A stretch of DNA of 43,733 nucleotides from Propionibacteriaceae bacterium (lineage in GTDB: Bacteria; Actinomycetota; Actinomycetes; Propionibacteriales; Propionibacteriaceae), in NCBI GenBank assembly GCA_009778725.1, contig WRFP01000002.1:1-43733 (forward strand), in the 5' to 3' direction. Under the pieces are notes generated by a model that saw nothing but the letters and a program-made list of their open reading frames with translations, had not been told where the DNA came from and did not search any database. The position numbers and the translations under genes were made by a program. This document shows positions 25,874-36,343 of the stretch, piece after piece; the first letter of the stretch is position 1; each line of letters starts with the position of its first letter.

Positions 25874-26251
25874 CATATGGCTGTCGACCTCCTTCATGGT
25901 GTGACTTGGGTGGTGGCGTAACCCGTTGACAAAACGAACACATGACTCCCGAGTTCCGCTGACCTGATGGGGTATCTGGAATTGGTCAATGAAGTTAGAA
26001 TGATTAATATTCGGAGTAGACATGGTTTACCTCTGATTGAAGAACATGGGTCGGATGCAGTCATGTCACCCGGATGGGCCGGTTTGGTTCGCCTTGATTA
26101 TTCAGCGTCTCGGAGAACTTCACTTTGAGATTGGAGTTTGTGGTATGTCTCAAGGTGAACCGGTCCAAGGACACAACATTTCTGACTTCTCCCTAGAGGG
26201 GATTCGGCGGAAATCGGTGCTCTTGGGTGAGGCTCACTGAGGACGGACAGA

Positions 26252-27520
26252 ATGCAGGAGCATCTATCGATTAGTGTCATTATTCCAGCACTCAATGTTG
26301 CACCCTGGTTGCCACGTTGCTTGGAATCAGTATTGTCACAACGAGATGTGTCCCTGGAAGTCCTTCTGATAGATGACGGAAGTCTCGATGCCACAGCAGA
26401 GATCGCTACCGGTTTCCAAGCCGTCGATCCTCGTCTCCGAGTGCTCCGCACTCCCAGAGTTGGGGCTGGCGCGGCCCGCAACGTCGGCACATGCAAAGCA
26501 CAAGGCACCTATCTGGCTTTTGTTGATGCGGATGACAGTATCCCCGAGAATACATATGGGTCTTTGCTCCGAGTGGCATTGCAGACACAGGCTGATGTGA
26601 CAATCGGTCGCTACCTGAGGGTTGTCGACACTGTGGTGAGCGAACCTCAACCCTCCCATTTTCCCGCGCCGGGTCAGTTGCTCACGCTCCGTGATTTCCC
26701 TGACCTGCTCAGACAACGACAGTGCTGGAATCGACTGGTTCGTCGTGACTTCTGGCTGGAACACAATCTTCAGTTCAGTACGTCACGCAGGGCGAATGAT
26801 ATTCTCGCGATGACACGCATGTTACTGACGGCTGAACGAGTGGCCACGGTCGACGACATTGTTTATCACTATCACAGCCGCCCGGGAGATACGTCTATCA
26901 CGTCACTTCAAGGCCACGTGGACTTCTTCACAGACTACCTGCGCGAGGAGATCCAATGCGCTGAACTCTGTATGGGAACGCCAGACAGGGGAATCAAGAA
27001 ATCGTACGCCTTGACCGTACTGAGGAGGGACCTGCCGAAGCATCTCCAGTCACTGCTGGCCACCTACGATGCCCTCGACCCCGCAACCAGTGGAGCACTG
27101 CAAAACGACCTGTCCCTGTTTCTCAGCCTCGTTGCTGATGCCCCGATGGCACGTCCGGCAGCAGCATGTGCCTTCGCCGTTGAGACAGCGAGCAATGGAC
27201 AGTGGTCGACGTGTCAGAGGATCATCGCGGACCTGTGGAACCAGGAACCCGCCGAACCATCGGTGTACGCGTCTGGTCTGTGTTCGTGTCAGGATTCTCC
27301 CCACTTGCACCCATGGGTCTACACACACATTTTCACTGAGAAAGTGCTGCGGCGCTTGGCCACTCTGCCATCTGAGAGTCTGGCCACCGAAGTACGCGAT
27401 CATGCTCAGGTTTACCAATTGTGCCTTCAAAACTATTCGTCTTCGCTCGATCTGGATGACGGGGAAAAACGTGTCCTAGCCGAAATAAGGAAGGTGGGCA
27501 CATCCTCCGAGCCAGCATGA
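26252..27520 (+). CDS. Glycosyltransferase family 2
   Basis: ISVIIPALNVAPWLPRCLESVLSQRDVSLEVLLIDDGSLDATAEIA...GAGAARNVGTCKAQGTYLAFVDADDS. Confidence 0.9.
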   Translation: MQEHLSISVIIPALNVAPWLPRCLESVLSQRDVSLEVLLIDDGSLDATAEIATGFQAVDPRLRVLRTPRVGAGAARNVGTCKAQGTYLAFVDADDSIPENTYGSLLRVALQTQADVTIGRYLRVVDTVVSEPQPSHFPAPGQLLTLRDFPDLLRQRQCWNRLVRRDFWLEHNLQFSTSRRANDILAMTRMLLTAERVATVDDIVYHYHSRPGDTSITSLQGHVDFFTDYLREEIQCAELCMGTPDRGIKKSYALTVLRRDLPKHLQSLLATYDALDPATSGALQNDLSLFLSLVADAPMARPAAACAFAVETASNGQWSTCQRIIADLWNQEPAEPSVYASGLCSCQDSPHLHPWVYTHIFTEKVLRRLATLPSESLATEVRDHAQVYQLCLQNYSSSLDLDDGEKRVLAEIRKVGTSSEPA

Positions 27521-27680
27521 TCCGTTCTGAATTGATGGCCGTGCACGCCATTGAGCGCATGGGCGATAGAGTGTTGCCCAATCGGCATGAGAAACACATA
27601 CCACAAAGGTTCCCCTGTCTCTGTCGAACTGCTGACAGGGAAAATAGTCACATGGAGTGAGTTACCATGGAGGGTAAGAA

Positions 27681-29006
27681 GTGAAAGAGATCTTGGTGAG
27701 AGGAGGCCGCCCTCCTCACGTGCCCATGTCACCTGAAGCTTCTCTGGCCAAGAACGGGTGGGGCGTCTTCGGGGGCAATATTGGCAATACTCTCTTCTTG
27801 AGTTCTGTCTTCCGAACACTCAACACCGCTGAAACTCAGGCCGTGGTGGATTGTTTGTTTCCAGAGAAAGGTGTCGCGGACATCGACCAGATGGCGGCAG
27901 AGATCAATGAACGATTCTCTGCTTGGGTGATACCTCTCGCGAACGCATTCCGTCCTGGATGGGAGCGCGCCCTTGGGAACATGACGCGTCTCGTGCGACG
28001 TCTGAAGATCCCATGCGTGGTTGTGGGAGTCGGAATTCAAAGTCCGCTCGGCACCGCTGTGATCAACAACGATCGCACGTGTGATTCGGCAAAAAAGTTC
28101 GCCACAGCCGTCCTCGACCATTCGGAGACGATCGGAGTGAGGGGTGAATTGTCCCAGCAGTTCCTCGTCAACCTGGGGATTCCCAAAGACTCGGTCGATG
28201 TCATCGGATGCCCGTCACTGTTCAATAATCCCGGAGATCTGCAGGTGGTCCGAAAGGTCGACAGGATCGGTAAGACCGATCCGGTGGCCATCAACATCAC
28301 GCCATCGAAACCGCCATTCGATCCGTCGCTCCTCGGTCCACTCACGGAAACCTACCCCAACATGATCTATGTGGCACAGCAATACGAAGAGCTACGACTC
28401 TTGTTGTGGGGCATTGACTGGACCACCACCTACCCTGACCTTCCCGTCCATTCTCAGCACCCGATGTATCAACAAGACAGGATTCGATTCTTCCTGGATC
28501 CCCCCCGGTGGCGCGCATTCATGAGCAACCAGGTCTTTGCCTTCGGCAGCCGACTCCACGGCAACATCGCCGCCGTTTCCGCCGGAACCCCGGCTTTGCT
28601 CATTGCCCATGATTCCCGAACGTCTGAAGTAGCCCAGTACCACTCCTTGCCATATCTCACCGTCCATGAGAGCCCGTCAGACTCGATCATCGACAGATTC
28701 TATGACAAGGCTGATTTCACCAAGTTCAACCAACGCCATCCTCAGCTTTTCCAGCACTACGTCGATTTCCTGGAGAAGAATGGCTTGTCGCACATCTTCC
28801 AGGAGGGAAACGCAAACCCTCAGTACGACGCCCTGCTCGCCTCTGCACAATACCCTGAGCCAGTCGGTGTCCTCGAAGCACATCTGAATCCAGCCGAACA
28901 GCAACTGCTGCGAAAGCTGGCGTGGCTGAGAAAAGACCAGGCCACCGACAAGCAACGAGCATCACGGGGTTACGACTTCGGATTCGTCCCTAAACAGGTC
29001 GCCTGA
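27681..29006 (+). CDS. Polysaccharide pyruvyltransferase family protein
   Basis: GGNIGNTLFLSSVF..., VVGVGIQSPLG, IGVRGELSQQFLVNLGIPKDSVDVIGCPSLF, FGSRLHGNIAAVSAGTPALLIAHDSRTSEVAQYHSLPYL. Confidence 0.85.
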   Translation: MKEILVRGGRPPHVPMSPEASLAKNGWGVFGGNIGNTLFLSSVFRTLNTAETQAVVDCLFPEKGVADIDQMAAEINERFSAWVIPLANAFRPGWERALGNMTRLVRRLKIPCVVVGVGIQSPLGTAVINNDRTCDSAKKFATAVLDHSETIGVRGELSQQFLVNLGIPKDSVDVIGCPSLFNNPGDLQVVRKVDRIGKTDPVAINITPSKPPFDPSLLGPLTETYPNMIYVAQQYEELRLLLWGIDWTTTYPDLPVHSQHPMYQQDRIRFFLDPPRWRAFMSNQVFAFGSRLHGNIAAVSAGTPALLIAHDSRTSEVAQYHSLPYLTVHESPSDSIIDRFYDKADFTKFNQRHPQLFQHYVDFLEKNGLSHIFQEGNANPQYDALLASAQYPEPVGVLEAHLNPAEQQLLRKLAWLRKDQATDKQRASRGYDFGFVPKQVA

Positions 29007-29013
29007 TGTGCCC

Positions 29014-29040
29014 TGCCGGAGCACCAGGTGTCCGCCGGCA
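29014..29040. terminator. Candidate bidirectional hairpin between convergent genes
   Basis: TGCCGG (29014-29019) ... CACC-A-GGTG (29022-29030) ... CCGGCA (29035-29040) between the 29006 end (+) and 29109 end (-). Confidence 0.45.
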
Positions 29041-29108
29041 TTCGGGTGTAACCCCGCTGCTGATCTTCCCTGTCGCATAACCGATGATCCGCTTCGGGCT
29101 CAATCGGG

Positions 29109-32100
29109 TTACCCCAACAGATGCCGAACAAGCCGCTCCCCTGCGTGTCCGTCTTCCAGGGGAAGAAAGTCTTTGATGAATGCGTCTCTGTTGGGCTGAT
29201 AGTCCTGGTGGATCCTGTCCAGAGAACCCAGCACGTCCACCAATTCCTCGAGTGTTCGACACCAAGGCCCGGGGGCTGTGCCTTCGTACGGAATAAGCGA
29301 TCCGCGTTCCTGACCCATATATTGGTCCAGATCAGGGACGAAGAAGACCATTGGATTGTTGGTCAGCGCATAGTCGAACCGCAATGACGAGTAGTCCAGA
29401 ACAGCCACATCTGAAGCCAGACACAACTCCTCAACCCGTGGATAGCTGGTCACATCAATGACCCGTGCTCCTCTCTCGCGAACATCGCCACCACGCCCCT
29501 CCATCGGATGACCCCGCATCAAGACCACATAGTCAGGAGTGAGGCGAGCGGCCAGCTCCGCCGGGCTCAACACGTCCGACGTCCGAGCTGTGGTCTCATT
29601 GTCGGACAGCCAGTCCCGGAACGTTGGCGCGTACAACACAGCTATCGCAGAGTCAGAGATCCCCAGCCAAGACCGCACCCGCATACGGATGTCAGTGCGA
29701 TCCGGGTCAAAGTACAGATCGTTTCTCGGGTAACCGATCTCGAGCATCGTATAGGCGCCAGGGAACGTATATTCCAGAAGTGGCGTGGCGTAGGGAGCCG
29801 GAGAAATCAGATAATCCCACTCGTTTTGCCTTTCCAGGTACGAGCGCACACGAAGAGAGGAGAATCCAGCTCCCGGCCAGTACGGTACACCTGCCAGTTT
29901 GAAGGGATAGCCGTGAAAGGTTTCCACGATCACCTGCCCTGGGTTCTTCCGATACCAATCTGGTTGATGGACATTCCATACCGAGAACTTGGAGGTCCCA
30001 AGAGCTTCATACCATTCGTGACTTCCTATCACCACCGGGATTCCCCCATCGGGTATAGCCACCGACAAATCCTGGACAGCCCATAGAACCCGCAGGTCGA
30101 GGCCCATCCTCAGGATCGCTTGGTGGATTCCGTACTGATTGCAGGTAGCCACCTCTCCGAAGTAGCTGCGCAACAAAATGGTATCTTCGCGAAGACCTGA
30201 CGTCCTCATGGTGGGCACCTGAGTACGACCAACACTCAGCGATCGTTTCTCTTGCTCAGACGGCTGAAGGGGAGGGGCGATGACGACTTGCCCACGCCTG
30301 GCCGGGGTCAGCTCAAATCGAGCGTTGCACTGACGTGACTCAAACTGAATCGGGACCCGTGGACCGATTTGCTGGGCGAAAACCAAGCATTCAGCACAAT
30401 CCTCGCGCACACCTGATCCATCGTCGGAATCAAGCGACGCTGCTCCGAGCATGTACTCTCCGCGAGGCAGCACACGTTCACCGGCACCCCACAGATCAGC
30501 TTCCAAGGGCAACACAGCACTCCACTGACTGCCTTCCCACGACACCGGAGCTGCCAGCCGCGTCTTCTTGTTGAAGAGACAAGCTTCGACTCGTCGATGG
30601 GCAGAGATGGCTCCACCCGACAAACACACACTGCTCGCCGTGAATACCACGTCATCCACTCTCAGGCGCAAGTCTTGAAGGAACCAGACTGACATATTGC
30701 CAGCAGTACTCCGGGCGAGGGCAAAACCGGTCTCCCCCACCGCCAGGGGAATCTTGTTGAACGGTTGCGGCCAACAAATGGCGAAGTCACCCGAGCCTGT
30801 ACGAACACGTACCAACAAATCTTTCCGTATATCCACCATGGACTCGCGGGGGGGCAACTTCAGGTAAAAGTCCCAGCGATTCTCACCTTGGATTCCCAAT
30901 TCTGCTACGGCTACCGGATGCTCAGCATCGTGCTCAGGGTAAATCACAACCTGATCAGGGGTGGCCTTCCGTAACGGATGCCCGAGCATGGTGCCAGTCA
31001 GCCCATCGCTCTGCACCTCAATATCGCACACAGAGAACTCTGGCTGCGTGACTTCGACCAGGACATCCTCGAAGTGACGGGGAGGTCTGACCCTGGCTTG
31101 GATTCCTGAGTCCGTGACACCCACACCGGCGTGGAGAGCCGAACTCCAGCGGTTCATTTTCTGGATTCGGGCTGTCTGCCTCAGGGACCCACATGTGACC
31201 GTCACTTCCATGGCCCACGTCACGCTTCGGACTCCATGGTTGAGCATGTCGGGACAGAGGACTACTCGGAATCCGCTCTTCGAATAGTCGTTGGACTGAT
31301 GAGACGACCGAACATTCGCCTCGGGTATTTCACATTGTTCGACTTCGAGATGTTGACGATTTGAACCACTGACAAGGTCGACTTCGATTCTTGCATCGTT
31401 GTCTGCCAGATCAAGACACGTGATATAGGCCCAACCCGTGATCGTGAGAGAACTATGATCTGGCGCCCAGGCCGCACCACGCAGTGACGCTTCGACTCTG
31501 ATGTCCGTGCTGGACACAGCCAGCACCTCGACAGGGTAACAGACGTCTTCATCATCCCAGAAGGGTACTTCGGCAATGAGAGTGTCATCCCTCCACGTCG
31601 TTCGCATGACATCAGCATTCATTCCGTCTTGATAAAGGTAGTCACGGACTGCGTCACGCCGGTCGATCAAGACCAACCATTCCAAGCCGGCAACTCGTGG
31701 TGTCACCAGCTTCCAATCGTCGGTCGGCATGCCAGCCGTGAACTCCCGCAAGCCGTCGCGTAACATGTCCCAATACTCATCCGACACGGCATCGGGATCG
31801 GTCATGGAATGCCGGAAGTCATTGTTGAGAAACTGCAACAACCGTACTCGTGCCAAAGCTTCAGACCCGAACGCTCTCAGGACAGACCTGCTTGCACGAA
31901 AGGCCCGCAACCTGTCGTTGAGGTCTTCTACCGTATGCACTTGCTGCGTGATGGAAGACCTGCTCTCCCTGGCGCGCCATCCATACACTTGATCCGACAA
32001 GACATCGAATTGCTTCGCCTGCGCATATGCTTCGGCAGTCACCTCTTGGTCTTCGTACAACACCCCCTCAGGCATGTTCAGATGTGCGTCTCGCCAGAAA

Positions 32101-32861
32101 GCGGTTCTGAACACCTTGCTCCAAACAACAGCATTACACAAAATGTCTGGTTGCTCGGAAAGTGTGACACCGGTCCTGTTGTACCGATGTGCCTGCATGA
32201 TCCATGAAGCTGGATTCCATCGCCGCAGTGAGTTGAAGCGATAGTAACTGGCGACGACGAAATCGGACCCTGACTTCTGGAGACACTTCACCATTGTTTC
32301 AGCCGCGTGAGGAACAACCACATCATCAGAATCGATGAACCACAGGAACTCGCCTTGAGCCAGTTTGGCACCCCGGTTGCGAGCAGCACTGGGGCCCAAG
32401 GGCTCCTGAGCAACCCACTTCACCCACGGATGTGTCGTGGAGAACGAGCGTACGATGTCCTCGGTTCTGTCATCGCAACCATCGAGGACAACTAACACAT
32501 CGATATTTTTGTATGTCTGAGCGGCGATCGATTCTAGGCACTGCCCGATATAGGCCTCAACGTTGTGTGCAGGCATCACAACAGATATCCGATTGTGAAC
32601 CAATCCACCACCTCGGAAAGGCAGCAGAAGACGCCTCGTCAGCCTGCCGTTCGGCCCACAGTAGACACGCCACACACCCTGGATAACCGCAACAACGACA
32701 GACCCATGCTGACTGCGCGGAGTGGAATTATAGATGGTTGTCGCTTGTTTAACGATTTCTCGAGGAAGAATGCGTTTGCCCAACCGGGCTGCCTTACCTC
32801 GAACCCATCTCCATCCAGGCATGGTTCCCCACCATTTCCTCAATTTCTGCCTAATAGACAT
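29109..32861 (-). CDS. GT2 glycosyltransferase fused to CDP-glycerol glycerophosphotransferase (TagF-like)
   Basis: 1250 aa; N-term ISVVMPAHNVEAYIGQCLESIAAQTYKNIDVLVVLDGCDDRTED...WFIDSDD; C-term ETFHGYPFKLAG...IGYPRND...VLYAPTFRD...LMRGHP...DYSSLRFDYALTNNPMVFFVPDLDQY. Confidence 0.9.
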   Translation of the reverse strand: MSIRQKLRKWWGTMPGWRWVRGKAARLGKRILPREIVKQATTIYNSTPRSQHGSVVVAVIQGVWRVYCGPNGRLTRRLLLPFRGGGLVHNRISVVMPAHNVEAYIGQCLESIAAQTYKNIDVLVVLDGCDDRTEDIVRSFSTTHPWVKWVAQEPLGPSAARNRGAKLAQGEFLWFIDSDDVVVPHAAETMVKCLQKSGSDFVVASYYRFNSLRRWNPASWIMQAHRYNRTGVTLSEQPDILCNAVVWSKVFRTAFWRDAHLNMPEGVLYEDQEVTAEAYAQAKQFDVLSDQVYGWRARESRSSITQQVHTVEDLNDRLRAFRASRSVLRAFGSEALARVRLLQFLNNDFRHSMTDPDAVSDEYWDMLRDGLREFTAGMPTDDWKLVTPRVAGLEWLVLIDRRDAVRDYLYQDGMNADVMRTTWRDDTLIAEVPFWDDEDVCYPVEVLAVSSTDIRVEASLRGAAWAPDHSSLTITGWAYITCLDLADNDARIEVDLVSGSNRQHLEVEQCEIPEANVRSSHQSNDYSKSGFRVVLCPDMLNHGVRSVTWAMEVTVTCGSLRQTARIQKMNRWSSALHAGVGVTDSGIQARVRPPRHFEDVLVEVTQPEFSVCDIEVQSDGLTGTMLGHPLRKATPDQVVIYPEHDAEHPVAVAELGIQGENRWDFYLKLPPRESMVDIRKDLLVRVRTGSGDFAICWPQPFNKIPLAVGETGFALARSTAGNMSVWFLQDLRLRVDDVVFTASSVCLSGGAISAHRRVEACLFNKKTRLAAPVSWEGSQWSAVLPLEADLWGAGERVLPRGEYMLGAASLDSDDGSGVREDCAECLVFAQQIGPRVPIQFESRQCNARFELTPARRGQVVIAPPLQPSEQEKRSLSVGRTQVPTMRTSGLREDTILLRSYFGEVATCNQYGIHQAILRMGLDLRVLWAVQDLSVAIPDGGIPVVIGSHEWYEALGTSKFSVWNVHQPDWYRKNPGQVIVETFHGYPFKLAGVPYWPGAGFSSLRVRSYLERQNEWDYLISPAPYATPLLEYTFPGAYTMLEIGYPRNDLYFDPDRTDIRMRVRSWLGISDSAIAVLYAPTFRDWLSDNETTARTSDVLSPAELAARLTPDYVVLMRGHPMEGRGGDVRERGARVIDVTSYPRVEELCLASDVAVLDYSSLRFDYALTNNPMVFFVPDLDQYMGQERGSLIPYEGTAPGPWCRTLEELVDVLGSLDRIHQDYQPNRDAFIKDFLPLEDGHAGERLVRHLLG

Positions 32862-32980
32862 CTACCTGCCCATCCCAGGTTGCACGTTACCAGCAGCCTG
32901 GGAAGAGCACCAAAACAACCAGGCTCTACCACGGTGTGACGAAGAAAATATGCCACATTTCCGGCGTCACCAGGCACACC

Positions 32981-34765
32981 CTACTCATGTTCAAGCAAGG
33001 TACGGACGAGTCTGGAGCCGGCGTGTCCATCTTCCAATGGCAGAAAATCGTGGATGAACTGAGTCCATTGCCCGCGGTATTCTTCCCCCAAACCTCGTCC
33101 ATCGCGCAGCGCCGATACCAATTCCTCGATAGTACGGCACTGCGGTCCCGGGGCCGTTCCTTCGTAGGGAATCAATGATCCCCGTTCTTGGTTCATGTAG
33201 CGGTCCAGATCGGGGACGAAGAAGACCATGGGATTGCCGGTCAGTGCGTAATCGAAACGCAACGAAGAGTAGTCGAATACTCCGATATCCGAAGCCAAAC
33301 ACAACTCTTCCACCCGAGGATACGAAGTCACGTCGATCACTTGAGCTCCGCTGTCACGCGATTCGCCTCCCCGGCCTTCCATCGGATGTCCACGCATCAA
33401 CACGGTGTAGGCAGGCCCAAGCATCGACGCCAGTCTGTTGGGACTGAGCAGTTCAGACACCCGGGCCTTGGTTTCATTGTCCGACAACCAGTCTCGATAG
33501 GTCGGAGCGTACAACACAACCATTGTCTCGTCGGGGATCCCCAAGACGCTTCGAGTACGGGAGCGGACCTGGTCGCGAGATGGATCGAAAAAAATGTCGT
33601 TTCTCGGATAGCCGATCTCAAGGATCTCCTGGGCTCCCGGAAAACACCGCTCGAGCAAGGGTGTCGCATACGGAGCCGGGGACACAAGATAGTCCCACTG
33701 AGTGTGTCGTTCCAGGAAAGACTGAATCCTGAGCTGCGAGAAACCTGCTCCCGGCCAGTACGGCATTCCCGCCAATTTGAACGGGTATCCGTGGAATGTC
33801 TGCACCATCACCTGCCCTGGGTTTTTCCGATACCAATCAGGCTGATGCACATTCCACACCGAGTACTTTGCCGTTGCCAGCGTCTCATACCATTCACGGC
33901 TGCCGATCAGAACAGGAACTCCCCCCTCCGGGATGCCCACCGAATGATCCTTGACCCCCCACACGACCCGAAGGTCCACGCCGTCGCGTGCGATCGCGTG
34001 ATGGACTCCCAGCGGATTACAGTTGGCCACCTCCCCGTAATAACTACGCAGCAGGATCGTCCGATCATCCAAACCCCCCTGCCCCAACAGCGGGATGTCC
34101 TGCTGCCAGTCCCTCGGTGACCGTGCATCGCGTTTTTCGGCTGGAAGAGGAGCTTTGACTTCAAGAATCCCCCGATGACGAGCAGACAGTCCGATGCTAG
34201 CGTGACAGGAGTCGGATTCAGTGACCATTGGCAATAGGTGTTCTGCGGACCGCTGGAAGACGACAGTTCGTGTCGCATCCATGACAGTTGTTCGCGCCTC
34301 AGGAACCCCCAGTACAACGCCGCCGAGAGCATACTTGCCGCTGGGCAGTGGCCGCCAACCGTCACCCCACAGATCAACGCCTAGGGGAACGACCACACGC
34401 CACCGATGCTCCTCCGCCCAAACCACTGGAACACAGATCTTGTGAACCTGACCCAGCAAACAGATGCCCACATCACGGTACGACGAGGAGGATCGCCCTG
34501 ACATGATCAAACCCTGTGCCGTGAGATCGACCTGATCAACACTCAGCCTCAGGTCTGGTGGCACCCACACTGGCAGATCTCGGCGTACGGCCTGCTCGCT
34601 GGTCACGACTGGGCAGACCGCCCCAGGGGTGATCATCGTCCAGGCCATTCTCGACGGCCGGATTCGGTCTCGAAAGCCGACGTAAGCTGATCGTGGCAAG
34701 ATGCGCTTCATCGCCTTCACAAGCCACTTGTACATCTTCTTTGATATGGGCGCCACCTCATTCAC
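32981..34765 (-). CDS. CDP-glycerol glycerophosphotransferase family protein (TagF-like)
   Basis: 594 aa; QTFHGYPFKLAG...EIGYPRNDIFF...VVLYAPTYRD...LMRGHPMEGRGG...DYSSLRFDYALTGNPMVFFVPDLD; paralog of the C-terminal half of the 29109 gene. Confidence 0.9.
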   Translation of the reverse strand: MNEVAPISKKMYKWLVKAMKRILPRSAYVGFRDRIRPSRMAWTMITPGAVCPVVTSEQAVRRDLPVWVPPDLRLSVDQVDLTAQGLIMSGRSSSSYRDVGICLLGQVHKICVPVVWAEEHRWRVVVPLGVDLWGDGWRPLPSGKYALGGVVLGVPEARTTVMDATRTVVFQRSAEHLLPMVTESDSCHASIGLSARHRGILEVKAPLPAEKRDARSPRDWQQDIPLLGQGGLDDRTILLRSYYGEVANCNPLGVHHAIARDGVDLRVVWGVKDHSVGIPEGGVPVLIGSREWYETLATAKYSVWNVHQPDWYRKNPGQVMVQTFHGYPFKLAGMPYWPGAGFSQLRIQSFLERHTQWDYLVSPAPYATPLLERCFPGAQEILEIGYPRNDIFFDPSRDQVRSRTRSVLGIPDETMVVLYAPTYRDWLSDNETKARVSELLSPNRLASMLGPAYTVLMRGHPMEGRGGESRDSGAQVIDVTSYPRVEELCLASDIGVFDYSSLRFDYALTGNPMVFFVPDLDRYMNQERGSLIPYEGTAPGPQCRTIEELVSALRDGRGLGEEYRGQWTQFIHDFLPLEDGHAGSRLVRTLLEHE

Positions 34766-34780
34766 CGGTCCCTCGAAGAC

Positions 34781-36202
34781 TCATACGGACCGGTTCAACA
34801 GACCGACCGTACTCGGATCCTGACACGACTTCGTGACGCTCACCGTCTGACTGGTCTCCTGCGCCACGTCATCGATGTCGGCACTGACGAGAAACGGAGG
34901 GTGGTAGACAAACTCGTTTTCACTCAAGTCGCCCATTTCTCCTTGTTGCAGCCAGGCTAGCCGTGAGCTACGGTCCTGATCAAAGGTCGGACTAGCCTCA
35001 ACCAGAGGGTGCACGGGCGGCGGATAGCGAGTAGCGGCAATTTCAGCATCGAAAGCTGGATTGTCCTGGCCCTCTTGATAGATGTGGGTCAGGCCATTCG
35101 TCTCAAGGAAGCGAGTCAACACCTCAAACCTCGGCTTCAAGCCCGCGTTGTACGCACTCCAATCACCGGATTCATACTCAGTCGCGATATCGAAACCCGC
35201 GGTGACTTTCTTGCGAGCAATGGTCGGAATCTCGTGGTAGCGGGACAACTCCAAGATCCGAGACCCGAAAGGCACGGTGAATCCTGGCACTCCTGCCAGC
35301 AGGCCTGCGATGACTCCATGAATGCGAGTCCCGAAAGACACGTGCATGGGGCGCAGCATATCCACCCAGACGGACGAATCCAGCGGGAAACGCATCCTGT
35401 CTTGTTGGAAGAGAACATGTGATGTTGTCGCCGGCATCTCTTCGGCATACACTCGATCCGCCCGATTGACTCCCCATACCATCATCGCCAAGTCCGAGGT
35501 CTCTTGCGGGACGTAGATCAACCGAGGATAGGTGGCCACGTGATAAGCAACCGAACCGGCGAAGAAGGCCTCGGGTGGAGCTATGCACAACGACAAGGGA
35601 CTATCCGTATTGATCTCATCGGTCCGTCTGGTGACGCTGTAGTCTGGACCGTTCAGATACACCGATGGACAACCAATGACCTGGACGTGCTCTTCTGAGA
35701 ATCCCAGGGTCTTCAGGTACGTGGCCGTCATCTCACCTCGTACACCGACAAGTGCTGAGTGCTCAAGTACAGCGCGCATGAAGCGAGCCACCGACTCTGC
35801 CATGGCGGAGTCGAACCCCGGGGAACCATCACGGTGAAGGTTCGCCCCCACTCCCACAACTGTCACTGGGATGGTCAAGCGTTCAATGATGCCCGACAAC
35901 CGGTCCAGCCAGGTTGCGGCCCCCCTTCGAAAAGCGTTGGCCATCGGGAGTACGTATCGGTCGTAATGGTCATTGACGAACTCAGCCCAATTTCGACCAG
36001 ATGAGACCCTTTCCAGGCTGAAGGCATCGGCCGTCAACTCGGCCTGAGGCACGCTCAGCAAGCGCCAAACAGAATCGGAGAACAGAGCGTTACCAATGTT
36101 TGTGCCAAATGAAGAATGAGGGTGATAAGCCAGAGCCGCCTCCGGGCTGAGCACCGTACGGGGGTCCTTTCCGGCTCGGATCAGGATCCGTTCTCCACCC
36201 AT
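34781..36202 (-). CDS. Polysaccharide pyruvyltransferase family protein
   Basis: ORF extends to 36247; internal ATG gives MGGERILIRAGKD; FGTNIGNALFSDSVW, VVGVGANLHRDG, VGVRGEMTATYLKTLGFSEEHVQVIGCPSVYLNG, SFGTRIHGVIAGLLAGVPGF. Confidence 0.85.
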   Translation of the reverse strand: MGGERILIRAGKDPRTVLSPEAALAYHPHSSFGTNIGNALFSDSVWRLLSVPQAELTADAFSLERVSSGRNWAEFVNDHYDRYVLPMANAFRRGAATWLDRLSGIIERLTIPVTVVGVGANLHRDGSPGFDSAMAESVARFMRAVLEHSALVGVRGEMTATYLKTLGFSEEHVQVIGCPSVYLNGPDYSVTRRTDEINTDSPLSLCIAPPEAFFAGSVAYHVATYPRLIYVPQETSDLAMMVWGVNRADRVYAEEMPATTSHVLFQQDRMRFPLDSSVWVDMLRPMHVSFGTRIHGVIAGLLAGVPGFTVPFGSRILELSRYHEIPTIARKKVTAGFDIATEYESGDWSAYNAGLKPRFEVLTRFLETNGLTHIYQEGQDNPAFDAEIAATRYPPPVHPLVEASPTFDQDRSSRLAWLQQGEMGDLSENEFVYHPPFLVSADIDDVAQETSQTVSVTKSCQDPSTVGLLNRSV

Positions 36203-36343
36203 TGCGCACCTTTCTGCCGCTCGTCCAACGTGGAACACCGAGCACATCCCTCACAGGAGGGAGAACACCCAGAATATCGTTCTGTCTCAACCTGGCCAAC
36301 ACAGGTTCTCGCATGAGTAGGGTGTGGTTTGTACACTTGAGGG

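Noticed and set aside
29508-30086. Plus-strand 192-aa ORF (and 33188..34120) opposite the TagF-like domains
   Set aside because: Antisense frames over conserved catalytic domains, appearing in parallel in both paralogs because the sense sequences are homologous.
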